NCBI GenBank assembly: GCA_035235625.1
Contig: CP141140.1
Location: 12,606,685 to 12,670,684, forward strand
Length of the DNA stretch: 64,000 nt
DNA from: Saururus chinensis
Lineage: Eukaryota; Streptophyta; Magnoliopsida; Piperales; Saururaceae
Reading direction: 5' to 3'
In this document: positions 23,601-34,965 of the stretch, in pieces
Layout of the letters: each line of letters starts with the position of its first letter
How positions within the stretch are numbered: the first letter of the stretch is position 1
Program-made: the position numbers and the translations under genes
The notes under the pieces: generated by a model
Seen by the model: the letters and a program-made list of their open reading frames with translations, nothing else
Database searches by the model: none
Told to the model about the DNA's origin: nothing

Positions 23601-26600
23601 TTGAAAATCTTCAAGTGGTTTGACTCCCACACAGAAGTATATTTCTTAACATAGAAATATTTGATTCCCCTAATCCTCTTTCTCAATACTAATTGTCAAT
23701 AACATAGGAAAATCTTGAGAAGCTATGCTGCCGTGTGTAAAATTTAAATAATATGTTAAAAAAAAATTCAACCTTCTTATCAACGTCTGTCAATGTGGGA
23801 AGGTTGATATGTACTTGAGAAATGTGCATTGTGAAAATAAAACCTGTGAGCATAGCACTGTTCTTTACAAGACAAATTACATCTTCACCACTTGTTTCCA
23901 CCACCTATTTAGGAAAAAGAATAAAGCAACATTCTTAGAAATGGAGCAAAAATTATTGGCGTGAATTACTAAAATCAGATAACACATTTAACAAATATCA
24001 CCTCCAGCCAAACTGAGGTTGTTTCACTTCCAGTAAAAAGGTACTTCCCAAGAAAGATGGTGTCGCCCTTTTGAACAGTCTACAGTCAGAACATAAAAAA
24101 ATCAATATATAGAAAGAAGGGAATACAAACAAAAATAATTCACATCCATTAAACAAGATACACATCACACTCTAGAAGTTTAAGAAATAGAAAGGGATTA
24201 CTTATTCCATCCATTAAGATATGCATAGCATTGGCCTGTGTATGGACATGACAAAGATCATACTCCCTCTGTCCCACATTAATAGCTCCATTTGGTTATT
24301 CAAAATTTTAGTTCATTTGAAAAACCAAATGACCAAATGGAGCCATTAATGTGGGACAGAGGAAGTAGCACTTATCTGTTCCAGACCAATGTTTTGCTGA
24401 CACAATACAAAAAGAAGACATAATATAGAATTGTACAAGAGTGCATATGAAAAGTTATATAAAAGTGTTAAGAAAAGACATTCAAATAAGAACTGGAAGT
24501 TTCACATCCAAAAGTAATACTGTCATGGAACATAAATATTTTCATACCGTGGCAAGATCTGCATAATTTACTGGTAAAACCTCAGAGGAAGGTTCTTTGG
24601 AAAGGTCTGAAGTAATAGTAACGTGGTTATCAGCCTTCAACTCAATAGGGTTCCCAGAGTTGTTAAGTACTCGAATTTCAGGACCAACAGTGTCCAGCAT
24701 AACCTGAAAATGTTTTAGACATGCTCTGTAAATAAATGATTTATGCTGGTTATGGTGTATATGCTGATCAACGGACAAAATCAACTCTCTAGTCATCTGA
24801 AGAAAGCAACATTTAAAACCGCCACAAATTTTGATTTCGACAAAAAGAGCCAATGAATTAGTCTTGAACTAAAGGCTAAAGTTGGCAAAAATATCTGTAC
24901 AAGCAGGAAATATGATAAAGTGCTTAACAATAATATTTGTGCTTCAAAAGTGTGGATATCATACCATTGAAATAGCTAATATGGAATTTTCCGTATGCAC
25001 TTAATATTGTCTTTGATCAATTCAAGAATTCATTACCGATTTTGTATCAATGGATAATAAAGCTCTAATCTACTGATACCAACAAGGTGCAACATGAACC
25101 ATGTTTATGTATATCCTTTTCCTGCATTATAGTAAAAATGAAAAGTGTGGTCTGTTGTTTCAACACATAAACCAAATGGCGAAAAGTTGCAACTTACAGC
25201 ACAGAGCTTTCCAACATTTCTTGTAGATATCCTCAAATTGTCAAGTGTCTCCTGATGGTACTCGTCATTCAACCAAGAAAAATCAAAGCGCGCAACTGAT
25301 AAAGGTCGAAGCAGACAAACACCAGTCAATACATTCAGATCACAGAGCCATGAAAATTTAGTTAACTCTTATGTCCAAATTACCTGACATTCCAGCTTTT
25401 AGGCATTGCTCAATTACTTCAACACTGCGTGACTTTGGTCCAAGAGTCCCAACGATTTTGGTCAGTGATTGAAAAAAGCTCTGTATCCAAAACCAACAGC
25501 GAATATGATAAGCAAAATGCAAAAGGTGACAACATCATAGACGATAGAAGTATAGAATGCTTGCGATGCACAAAAATAAAAATAAAAGAAAAGCAGATAC
25601 CAGAAGTTGAGTTTCCATATTTGCTACCAAACACTGCTATAAAAGCATTACAGGCTTACATAAAACAAATAACTGACGTCAATATTCTAATTATGAGAAT
25701 TAAAACATAAAATAAAATATTTTTGCTCTCTGTCTGCACTCTTCTTAGCGGAAAATGTTTTCCTCTTGACTATTTTTTCACTCATGCCATTTTGATCGTG
25801 AGACATTCAATATACATATTTGATTTCCCCAAAATACATTTCCCGGTCTCTTCCCGCTTCTCAGATGGTGACTTCCATAATAAGCCTGACCTGGTACTTC
25901 TGTTTTTCTTGTATGGATGCTTCCATGATCTATTTTAACAGCTTAAAACCATCTAAAAATTATTACAAAATCGGAGAAAATTCTCGAGAGACACTTTAGG
26001 CCTACATAGTATGGCCTCGCTAACGACTTTGCTGATTTTATAACCTATATTCCTCTCTTATTTTTGTCGCCGCTGTCCCGTAAAAGAGTTCAAATTTAAA
26101 CGTAGTTGAAAGCAATTTCACAAAAATCTAGACGAAAATCACTGCTTTACATCCCCTTAGAAAAAGAGTTGTCATATAAAATGCAAATTCAAAATGAAAA
26201 TTTAGATGTTTATATTCTGCATCGAACAAAGAGGATGAACCATATAAAGGGATGGAAAAAATGAGAGGAGCGGCAACAGAACCATGTGACGCAAAAACAC
26301 AAACATAAAAGAAAGACTTGGCAATAAGAAACAACAAAAATCGTATATTAGGACCGAAAAGACAATGCTTCATGACTAGATCAAACCACTAATTGGCTTC
26401 GAAGAAATTACATAAAAGTACAACAAAAACCAAAACCATTTGGCAAAATTTAAAAAAGAAAAACGGGATCATAATATACAACATCGTGGAGTAGCATGAA
26501 TCAAACACCGAGTCGCCAAAACACACAGAGGCAGAGAGAGAGAGAGAGTACAAATTTGGAAGGCGTGAGGACGGAGGCAAGCCGCACAGGGCCCTCGATC

Positions 26601-26620
26601 ACCATCTGCCCGCCTTGCAT
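20687..26620 (-). CDS. Cytosolic pyruvate kinase, 16 exons, intact
   Basis: Pyruvate kinase turns phosphoenolpyruvate and ADP into pyruvate and ATP, the last step of glycolysis. Exons: 26620-26552, 25480-25384, 25295-25198, 24703-24548, 24079-24002, 23904-23773, 23509-23429, 22838-22770, 22570-22481, 22258-22114, 22038-21950, 21666-21574, 21490-21423, 21294-21195, 21081-21025, 20839-20687. All introns are GT-AG and phases agree, giving 524 residues. Visible motifs are [77 protein letters not shown], and the C-terminus [15 protein letters not shown]. The SRGNLG form, with Asn where other kinases have Asp, and the short MQGG start fit the longer plant cytosolic subfamily (Arabidopsis At2g36580/At3g52990 type, from memory). 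No plastid transit peptide is seen. Intron 1 is about 1.07 kb and intron 4 carries a MITE. Confidence 0.96.
24263..24365. mobile_element. Stowaway-like MITE in pyruvate kinase intron 4
   Basis: A 103-bp near-perfect hairpin begins CTCCCTCTGTCCCACATTAA and ends TTAATGTGGGACAGAGGAAG. It is flanked by TA on both sides (24,261-24,262 and 24,366-24,367). The two arms share CCAAATGGAGC-type sequence almost to the centre. Confidence 0.9.
26527..26549. repeat. (AG)n tract at the start of pyruvate kinase intron 1
   Basis: A run of AG on the plus strand reads as CT on the coding strand, just inside the donor site of the first intron. Confidence 0.8.
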
Positions 26621-26745
26621 TGTCTGGGATCGGGTCGTTCCGGTGTCGCAAGTTGACTCCGGCGACGGGCGGGCAAATGGAGAGGCAGAGGAGGAGCCGC
26701 AAAAAGAGAATAGATTAATAGAAGGTCAACCTCGTGTCGCGTGAC

Positions 26746-26752
26746 TTATATA
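26746..26752 (-). promoter_or_regulatory. Likely TATA box of the pyruvate kinase gene
   Basis: TATATAA on the minus strand lies about 126 bases upstream of the chosen ATG at 26,620. This leaves room for a 5' leader of about 95 bases. Confidence 0.6.
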
Positions 26753-27464
26753 GGAAGCGAAGGAGAGGAGAAAAGCGGTTAGGAATGCCGGTATGCTTTA
26801 TTCGCGCCTAGCCAAGGAGAAAATTTTCATATTTCGCTACATGCTTCTTATTCTGCTCTTTTAATTTTCGAGAAGGTGATGTGTGTAATATTTGTATTGG
26901 TGGGCATTAACAAAGATTTCATATTTTTTGAGGGCTAATTTCAGTCATCGGCCACGCTAGCGTGTTTGTTGTTTTTGTCATTTGACTTCGTTGGAATTTG
27001 GATGGTGCGAGCTCGCTAATGAAAAGGTGCTGAGAGCGATGCCACCATTTTTTTATGATTGTAATAGCGAGCGTGGTCCCGGCTGTCCTCCGAGGCCATG
27101 AAAGGTCGAGCCTTGAGATTTTCAAGAACTTGGGGGCAGGTAGTCGGACTTCTAGATGGGTAGATGGTAGAATAAATGGAAAGTGCAAAAGTGTCCAGCT
27201 GCTAGCTAACACCTCGCAACGAACCCGGAAGCTATCACGTGCTCTTTGGTTAGGCTAAATTTCTTAAGGGCAGACTCGTAAATATGTATATTAGGGTTTA
27301 AATATTTTAGTTCCAACGTCAGTGGATTTATAGTAGAATAAGCATCGACGTGAAAAGTAGTTACCCAAAATCGCAATCGCCCCATGTTAAAAAGGGGGTT
27401 GGGGAATGGATGAATGAGGATTAGATGCACCCACTCGTAAACCTAGTGAGTTAATTATTCATGA

Positions 27465-27600
27465 GAGCCGACATTATATACACTAACGCACTTTAATATC
27501 AACATGATATTAATAGTAACATTATCTATTCTATCTATCTCTCATATATATCTTAGGCTAAATTTATTATTAGTGAGGAGCAGAAAAAAATTTCCTCTAT
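27465..27600. repeat. Short inverted-repeat element family, copy 1
   Basis: The right end reads TTATTATTAGTGAGGAGCAG followed by an A-run. On the other strand this matches the family end TTTTTTATGCTCCTCACTAA. The interior contains an ACACTAACGCAC stretch as in the other copies. The left boundary is unclear. Confidence 0.5.
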
Positions 27601-29493
27601 ATAAATATAGCCCTTCAAGCTCAACAAGGTTCGGACCAGGCCCAAACAAGGCCCGACCAAAGCCGATGGGCCTAAGCCCTTAAGACATTATGTAGTAAAT
27701 AATAACAAGGTCGTGGCATGTCGGGCCTAGTAATGGAAGTGTGGGTCAGGCCTAGCTAAGCCCAGCCCACGCAAAGGCTTATTTCGGTCCGAGCTAGGCC
27801 TTGAACACCTCTATTTACCTACAGTGAACTTTCTATTGGAGGTAGGCATGTGGTAACGGAACGACTATAGCCAGTTACCTCCAAAGAATGACCAGCTGCA
27901 TCCGGTTTTTTACTTATATGTGCCCATTTTAGGCTTATTGCAGGTGAGCGAGTTTTCAAATCTTCCCACCCATACAGACCTTTAATGTTAGAGAGTCTCA
28001 TGCATGGAAAAGCCGAGCCAATTGTTGTTCTACGCCTGCAAATTAATGGTCTTGTATTGTAACATGAAATTGATACACACCTAAATTTGTAGGCCATGCA
28101 CCTTGATTTAATTCAAGGATGTGGCTTTTTGCACCATACTAAATTCTTTCATCCCCCATTTTCTATTCGCCCTACCTACTAATTTTTTTTACCTGTTTTC
28201 TATATCTAAAAATATATTTTAATTTTGCTTTACCTCCACTTTTTCCTCTCTTTCTTCTCTAACAATGACGCTGGCATCACCTTAGGCAACCCAATCTCAC
28301 CACCCCTCTATTTAGTTTTTAAGAATAAATTACTTTTAATTTATTTTAAAAATTAAATGAGCTATGAGAGAGGAAGTATCAATAAGTAAACAACCTTTTT
28401 AGCTAACTTTTTTATTAATTTTAAAATAATTATAAACAAAAAAAATCCCTTGAACTGAACTATTCTCTTCAGTGAAAATTCAAAGTGAATTGCAAAGTTA
28501 GGTTGGCTACACATGCAGTAGCACCTCTGCCCATCACCACATCCCTATTTTAAATCGAAATAAATATATATTATAATATAACCCATAATTTATAACACAT
28601 GGTTTTCAGAATAGATATATGTATATTTCAAACCATTGGTACTACTTTGATGTGCCTAATATCACATAATATTAAAATGAACAATCTAATGAAATATGAT
28701 TGCTACAACATAGGATATCAACTAAGTGTAAGTATAATAATATAAATAAAATAACATGAAGTAGTCGATTAGCAATTGAATGCCTTAATACAAACCAAAA
28801 CTAAACTAAAAAAGTGTATGATGTTTAATTTATTATTGAAGTTTACTCTACTACCAACTGAGTAAAGCCTGCTATCAGAAACTTACTACTTTGAATCTAG
28901 TAAAGAACCTGCATCGCAAAGATGTACAAATATTTCTACTAATACTAAGTAAGATGTAAAAATCATTAATATTTAAGCCATGGAAACTAAAATGGAATAA
29001 CATGAACATCTAAAAATATAAAAAGTGACACTAACTAGATAATAACGCGAGTAAGTACAAGAAATATATTAATTACAATTCAAATTGAAATATCATTCCA
29101 AAGAAGCCAACTCCAATTATAAAGAAAGACAAACTCTAACTCTAAAAATAAGGAGTCTCCAAGCTTGGAACAACTAGCTACAATGCTAAGATAACATGAA
29201 TTTTTGCTCAAAGGAGTAAGTTGTAAATGAACATTATATCTCAGCATCTCTAGATATCCCCCCGGATAAGTCATGGGCTTAGGGATGTAGGTACCATATC
29301 ATACTCATAGACAACGATAGTAAGAGGTAAATGAGCTTTCTATGATGACCATAAACTTAAGTATACACATAGTGCCTTAAAAGAGTTACGGATCAAAGCC
29401 CCAAGAATGTGGAGGTACAAAGGTAGAATGTGGAGGTACAAAGGTCTCTGACCACTTGGGTCGGTACTACCATATATATATATATAGGAAAAA

Positions 29494-29666
29494 GTTTATA
29501 TGAGCCCGGACTCATATATGTTTATGTGAGCCCTGACTCTATGAGCCGTTGGATTTACATTTAGTAGTCCATAATACTCACGGGCATTTAAACCCATGAA
29601 TGTTATGGGCCACCGGATGTAAATCTGATGGCCTATATAGCCCAGACTCACGAAAGCATATGTGAG

Positions 29667-29701
<35 letters not shown>
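29494..29701. repeat. Foldback element copy 2, followed by (TA)n
   Basis: Starts AAAGTTTATATGAGCCCGGA, like the element at 2621, and shares CCGTTGGATTTACAT and CACCGGATGTAAATC arms. It is more diverged than copy 1. A (TA)n run of about 30 bases joins its right end (to 29,701). Confidence 0.75.
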
Positions 29702-29705
<4 letters not shown>

Positions 29706-30644
29706 AGAAAATATAGAGTAGTGAACAAATGAGGAACGCATGCACCACCCAGCTAGTTTGAATAAGATGTGAATCCCTCGGCATCGTCGTTCTCTATGAC
29801 TTACGAACTAATGTTAAAGCCCATAAAATTTAAACTCATTGTTGTTTACTACAAATATATTTGGGATGCTATAGCACTTTAATTATATATATACATTATT
29901 TTTGTTCATTATATATAACTATAGCATGTGATTAATACACACTTTAACTTTATTTTATTTTTTCATAATTAATCTATATTTACACTCGCAACACTCAATA
30001 CATTTTTTCTATTACATTAAAAGCATTCACCTAAAAAAAAAAAGTAGCTACTTGGGATCATTTTTTTTTAAATATGACGATAAAACACACTCTCAGGTTC
30101 TTCCTATAAAAAAACTATCAGGTGTAGAAAAAAGAAGTGATCAGGACTCACAAAAATTGCAAAATAGCGTCCCCTCCAGTAACATTTGTTAGTTTTGGAC
30201 AATCTAAACCCACGAGTAAACCTTCTTTTTCTCTTGGCCACAAGACATTTTTAGCTTAGAGGTTCATTGTAGGCTCGTTCTACGATTTTAACTTCTTCGT
30301 GTGAAAAAAAAAATCCTAAAATTTGGTCAACACTCAACAGAAATGAAATTCCATTTGCCTTGCTTTTTAAAAATTCTTATTTATCTAGCTGTGAACTAAA
30401 ATGGCTTTTCCCCCTCCTTATGACAAGTATGTTAATACTATTTAATGCTGGAAACTAATTGCATTGGATCAATTAATTCTTACACAAGTAGCAAATAACG
30501 TTAAATTGATTATACATTGTTTTTTAAAAGCATAATATACTGTTCATTTCTAGTGTAAAATCGTTGTATTACTTTCTATGTTTAATTGATTCACCTTTAT
30601 TTGTTTCAAAGTAGAATTAATTGACTACTATTTGTTTCAAAGAA

Positions 30645-30865
30645 GAGTTTTTCATGCTTCCTACTTACTATGAGTTCAGCATAATAAAAGTTTAGGGAAC
30701 AATCATATTTAAGAACAACAATGCAGATAATAACGCACATTAGCATGTGCCATTGACGCTAATGTGTGTTGCCGTATGTATTGTCTATCTCACACATAAA
30801 TAGTTCTTAGACATTTTTTACATTGGGCTTATGGTAAGTGGGGAGCAAAAAAATGCTTCCTTGTT
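30645..30865. repeat. Short inverted-repeat element family, copy 2
   Basis: The left end GTTTTTCATGCTTCCTACTT pairs with the right end GGTAAGTGGGGAGCAAAAAA. The centre is a palindrome, with CGCACATTAGCATGTGCC facing GACGCTAATGTGTG. There is no coding capacity. Confidence 0.65.
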
Positions 30866-31914
30866 TCAAATATTAGTATTACTCCTTACGTTATACCATA
30901 ATTAAGCTCTTATTGGATACCATCTTTTTAGGAAAAATAGTTTAAATCTTACTTTGAAGTGCTAAAAAGACATTATTTGAGAACAACCAATTAAATGGGC
31001 AAAATTTACATGTATTAATCTAGTATATACTTAGAGACTCCATTTCATCTAGTTAATTAATTGGAATTTATTAAAGTAATTCCTCCAATCTATCAAGTGA
31101 TAAGACGTCATCCAAATAAAAGAATAAGAATGAAAGGGAGTTGGGAGAGCAATGGTAAACCATATTTTGTCCCTTTTTTTTACTTCGCTTTGTTATTCAT
31201 AAAAACTCGCATTTCAGGATTAAATAATGTATTTAAGAGATTTATTTTAAGTTCAAAAAAAATAAAAAACAAAGGTCATATGTTTTTTTTATAAATAGGG
31301 CTCACACGTTGTTGCGTACGATTTTCATATCCTTTTTTAGAAGGGCAAATAAGGTTATTTACTAACGATTTGTAAAAATAATCCAGAGCCTCATGACTAT
31401 GCCTATGTACTATATTATGAACCCCATATACCATGGTCAGGGTCATGGAGCCGCGTCCATCTAAGATTGTTGCACCGTGTGAACGATATAAAGCTACCAA
31501 ACCTAAATTTTAAACTTGGCTTGATAAAAAGGACAACTAAGTGCAATTGCTGCGTGTGGACCTCAGGTCCTCAATCTGTCAAGCTACACAGAGAATCACA
31601 AACTGAACCAGCATCTTCGTGATTCTTCTGCGATCGGAAAGAACAAATCTATCCTTTATACAACGGGACATCTTTGTCCGCGCGCGGTGTAAATATTACT
31701 GACGCTTATAAGCTATTACCTATAAATCTTTCTCATTTATCTGTCTGTTATACAAATATTGCAATAGCACAGTGATACTCTTGGGCACCCCTTAGATGAC
31801 GATGAAGCTGAATTGAACCAGCATCATCGGATTCAATCGAGGATCACTGTAGTAGCTGCAAAAAAAAAAAACCGACATTCGCAATAATCTACGTCTGCCG
31901 GAGAAGTAAAGCCT

Positions 31915-33820
31915 TCAAGATTGGAGGCAAGAGAGGGGACTGAGCTTGCCGGAGGAGATGCCATTGACGTTAGAGCAGGAAGACGTGGGTGGACCACCAC
32001 CCTGTCCGTTGTACTCCAAGTTGATGTCACTGACCTCTACATTCTCACACGGCCGGCCTCCACTGCATCTTAGAGTGACGGCAACTTTAGAGGTAGACAC
32101 GCCCCTTATGTTCCTGAAAGTAACGTCCCTGATCTGCACTTGTGATGGAGTCTGCAGCCAATCAGAGTCAATGCACAGAAGATTCAGCCACAGAGATCTA
32201 TATAGAACACTTGCTTATATAAACATGCACAATAGCAATACTTTCATCAGTGGGTAGTGAAGCACCTCTTGATTGCAAGATGTAAACGGGCAGTACTGTT
32301 GGTCGATGATGATTGGGTTGTAAACATTGTTCATGACAATGTCGTCGAAAGTGAGGTCGGAGGCGGTGGTGCTGACCGGAGAGTTGGGCCATGTCTTCAC
32401 CCGCACCCCGTTGGTGGTGTTGGCGAAGGTGCAGTTCCTCACCTTGAGCCCAACCACATCCTTCTCGTTAGGGTACTTCCCTAGGCTGCCCACACTGATG
32501 CCATGACCGGGTCCGCAGAAGATTTTGGAGATGGAGATGTTGCGACTACCTGGCCCTATGGAGATGCAGTCGTCCCCAGTCCCGATCACTGATCTTGAGA
32601 TCCTTATCCCACGGGAGTCTCCTATGTGAATCCCATCTGTGTTGGGGCTATCTGCAGGTGCAGAGATTTTAAGGCCTTGAAGCTTGACGTCGTTGGACTC
32701 GTAGATGATCACGTGGAAGAACTTGCTGTCCACCGAAGATATGCCTCTCACCGTCGCATTATTGACAAAGCTGAATCTCAGTGACTGTTTAAGAAGATTG
32801 CATGAGATCACATCATAATTTTGCCAACAAACGCTGTATGAATTATTTAAGATAAAAAATGCTTTTGCTATTAGTGAAAGAGGGACGTACAGTGGGGAGA
32901 AGCTTGCACTTCATGTTGGTGGGACATTGGTTGTGTGGCCAAGCTGCAGCCCCTTGCCCATCAAAGGTTCCACTTCCCGTAACCGTCAGGTCAGTGATGT
33001 ATTGGAATGAGATCCAACTGTCCGAGCTGAACTTGTCAAGGCCTGGGGCAATAACAAGCCCCTTTACATGAAGCACTGTGGACCCCTTGCAGGGCCCCCT
33101 CAAGACCACGGGTCCCACAAGGAATGTTCCCTCTGGTATCAGAACACGACCCACTCCGCCCCATTCACAGGCTCCTTTCCAAGCGTTCAGCAAAGCCTTC
33201 ATAACACGAACAGCGTAAGATTATTCTTGTTGAGATGCTTCTTCAAAGTGCAAACTAGAATTGGGATCAAATGACATGCTTTTGGTCATAAAAATAACAT
33301 TGTAGGTTCATTTAAACGCGGGCTTTATTTGGCTACAATACATTGAGAAAGTTAACATGCTCTTGAGATTGAAATCTGATGGTGTGTGCATGCAGGGTCG
33401 GGTAATTTAAACCCACCTGCCTTGTGACTAAAATCTGACAGCCTGCGATGCACACGACGCATACCTAGCGAGATGGGCTGGGCAGATATTGACGAGACTC
33501 TACATTGTTATTTGTTATCATTTACTCTCTCTGGTTGATGAAAAAGTCCAAATTTTATAAAAAATCGAGGATAGCATTAGAAGTATCACGGAAAATTTTG
33601 ATAAAGCTAGCACTTGAGGAGATAGATAACTCAAAGTGAAACGAAATGAAATTGGCATTCCAACGAGTTTCTTCCCTCTCACCTCGCTGCTGTCTGATTT
33701 CTCGTCAGCTACAGCACCATAATCTTTCACATTGAACACTTTTGGGGGTCCTCGTGCTTCTACAATCCCTGCGAATAAGAGCAACAGACAGACATCTCGA
33801 AAATGCAGCTTTAAAGCCAT
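31915..33820 (-). CDS. Polygalacturonase (GH28), secreted, intact
   Basis: Hydrolyses the alpha-1,4-galacturonan backbone of pectin in the cell wall. Exons 33820-33683, 33196-32891, 32784-32266 and 32151-31915 are all in phase and give 399 residues. I start at the Met before ALKLHFRDVCLLLLF because it opens a clean signal peptide of about 22 residues. An upstream in-frame Met would put a basic stretch in front of it. VFNVKDYGAVAD marks the mature N-terminus. The four GH28 motifs are present: NTD (196-198), GDD (218-220), GHGISVGSLG with His242, and RVK (276-278), so the three catalytic Asp and the substrate-binding residues look complete. The family has members in pollen, fruit and abscission tissue, and the sequence alone does not say which this is. 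Confidence 0.95.
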
Positions 33821-34965
33821 TCCCCACGCTTGGAAAAAAGAGCAAGTTCTCGTCTTTGAGCTCCTTCTCCCAGGCTTCCGATACAACAGTACGAGCAATC
33901 CGTTTATCTTGTCAACTATTTATGTTCTTAAGGAGAGGTCCTACCCAGAGCTTCAAACTTGTTTCCGTTTGTATTTAGTTTTAACAAACTACGTGAACAA
34001 ACATGACATGGAAATCGAGAGGTGGATGATTCGTAAACTTCTTCCCCGTAAACTTCTACTTCACATTAGTAGCCGCCACTTTCTGTTTAATTTGTCCCAT
34101 CAGGGTTTTCCAAATGGTTAACATATCTCTTATTAGTTATTATTGTTATGGTGATAGCCTGGATTCCTTCGTAAGTGGGCCCACCCAACCCAACGCCCGA
34201 ATTTAACATTGTTGGGTAATCAACATTACAAAATCAGATACAAGGCCAGTTATTAATATACAGAGATTACTCATCGAAAACATGCTATTGTGTTACTTTT
34301 GAGGAAGAGTCAAAGAGAATTCAAACATGCTGGTATGCATTTACATGGTCCAAAGCTTCACTGAATCCGTTGTCAAATGTAATTTTTCATCCTCTTCAGC
34401 CTCTTTAACTTTGCTGCACCATGTAGATTAAGATTAGATTGGCTATGTGAAAGATAGGAAATGGTCAACTGGAAAACCCCATTTTGTCAGTTTTTTTTTT
34501 TTTGTAGCAAGAACTTTTTTGTCAGTTTCAAGCGAGAGTGTCCCATTTTATAATCAATATTATGAGAAGTTAGATAATAAAATATCATTCAATTGCTCCA
34601 ATTGAAACTACTCCTTCCATCCTAAAATAAGTGTCCCATTTTAAAGAAATCAAATATTTAAGCTACCTCATATCACTCAAAACTTTCCAGAATTACCATC
34701 TTTATTAACACATAAAAAAGTTGATAGAGGGTATTTTAAAGGAAAAAAATACATGAAAACTGCATAAGAGAGGAGAAAATAGTGGACAACTAAGCAAATG
34801 AGACACTTATTTCAGGACAAATTATTTTTTCAAATGAGGCACTTATTTCAGGATGAAGGAAACAAAAGTAAACTCTGATAAAGATATTTATTTTTTAAAG
34901 GATGAAACACACCTCAAAGAATTATAGGATGTTGATGGGTTCTTTAGATTATTTCTGACGTTATG
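33821..34965. other. Spacer between polygalacturonase and redoxin genes
   Basis: It holds the polygalacturonase upstream region, with no clear TATA box, and the 3' flank of the redoxin gene. A Stowaway-like MITE occupies about 34,611-34,862. Confidence 0.5.
34611..34862. mobile_element. Stowaway-like MITE
   Basis: The left end CTCCTTCCATCCTAAAATAA and the right end TTATTTCAGGATGAAGGAA are inverted. Sub-terminal GTGTCCCATTTTAAAG and GGCACTTATTTCAGG stretches repeat inside. Confidence 0.75.

Larger units (their letters stand above)
26760..31900. other. Long AT-rich intergenic region with MITE debris
   Basis: No gene is supported here. It holds a small inverted-repeat element near 27,465-27,600, a GC-richer stretch at 27,610-27,810 with repeated GGCCTAGC/GGCCCGACC wording typical of old transposon ends, and a foldback copy at about 29,494. 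There is also a 21-bp direct duplication (AGAATGTGGAGGTACAAAGG plus T) near 29,403-29,445, and a second inverted-repeat element at about 30,645-30,865. A minus-strand frame of 92 codons at 27,819-28,097 has no recognisable features. Confidence 0.6.

Noticed and set aside
27819-28097. Minus-strand frame of 92 codons
   Set aside because: No recognisable motif, no supporting splice or promoter signal, and it borders old repeat sequence.
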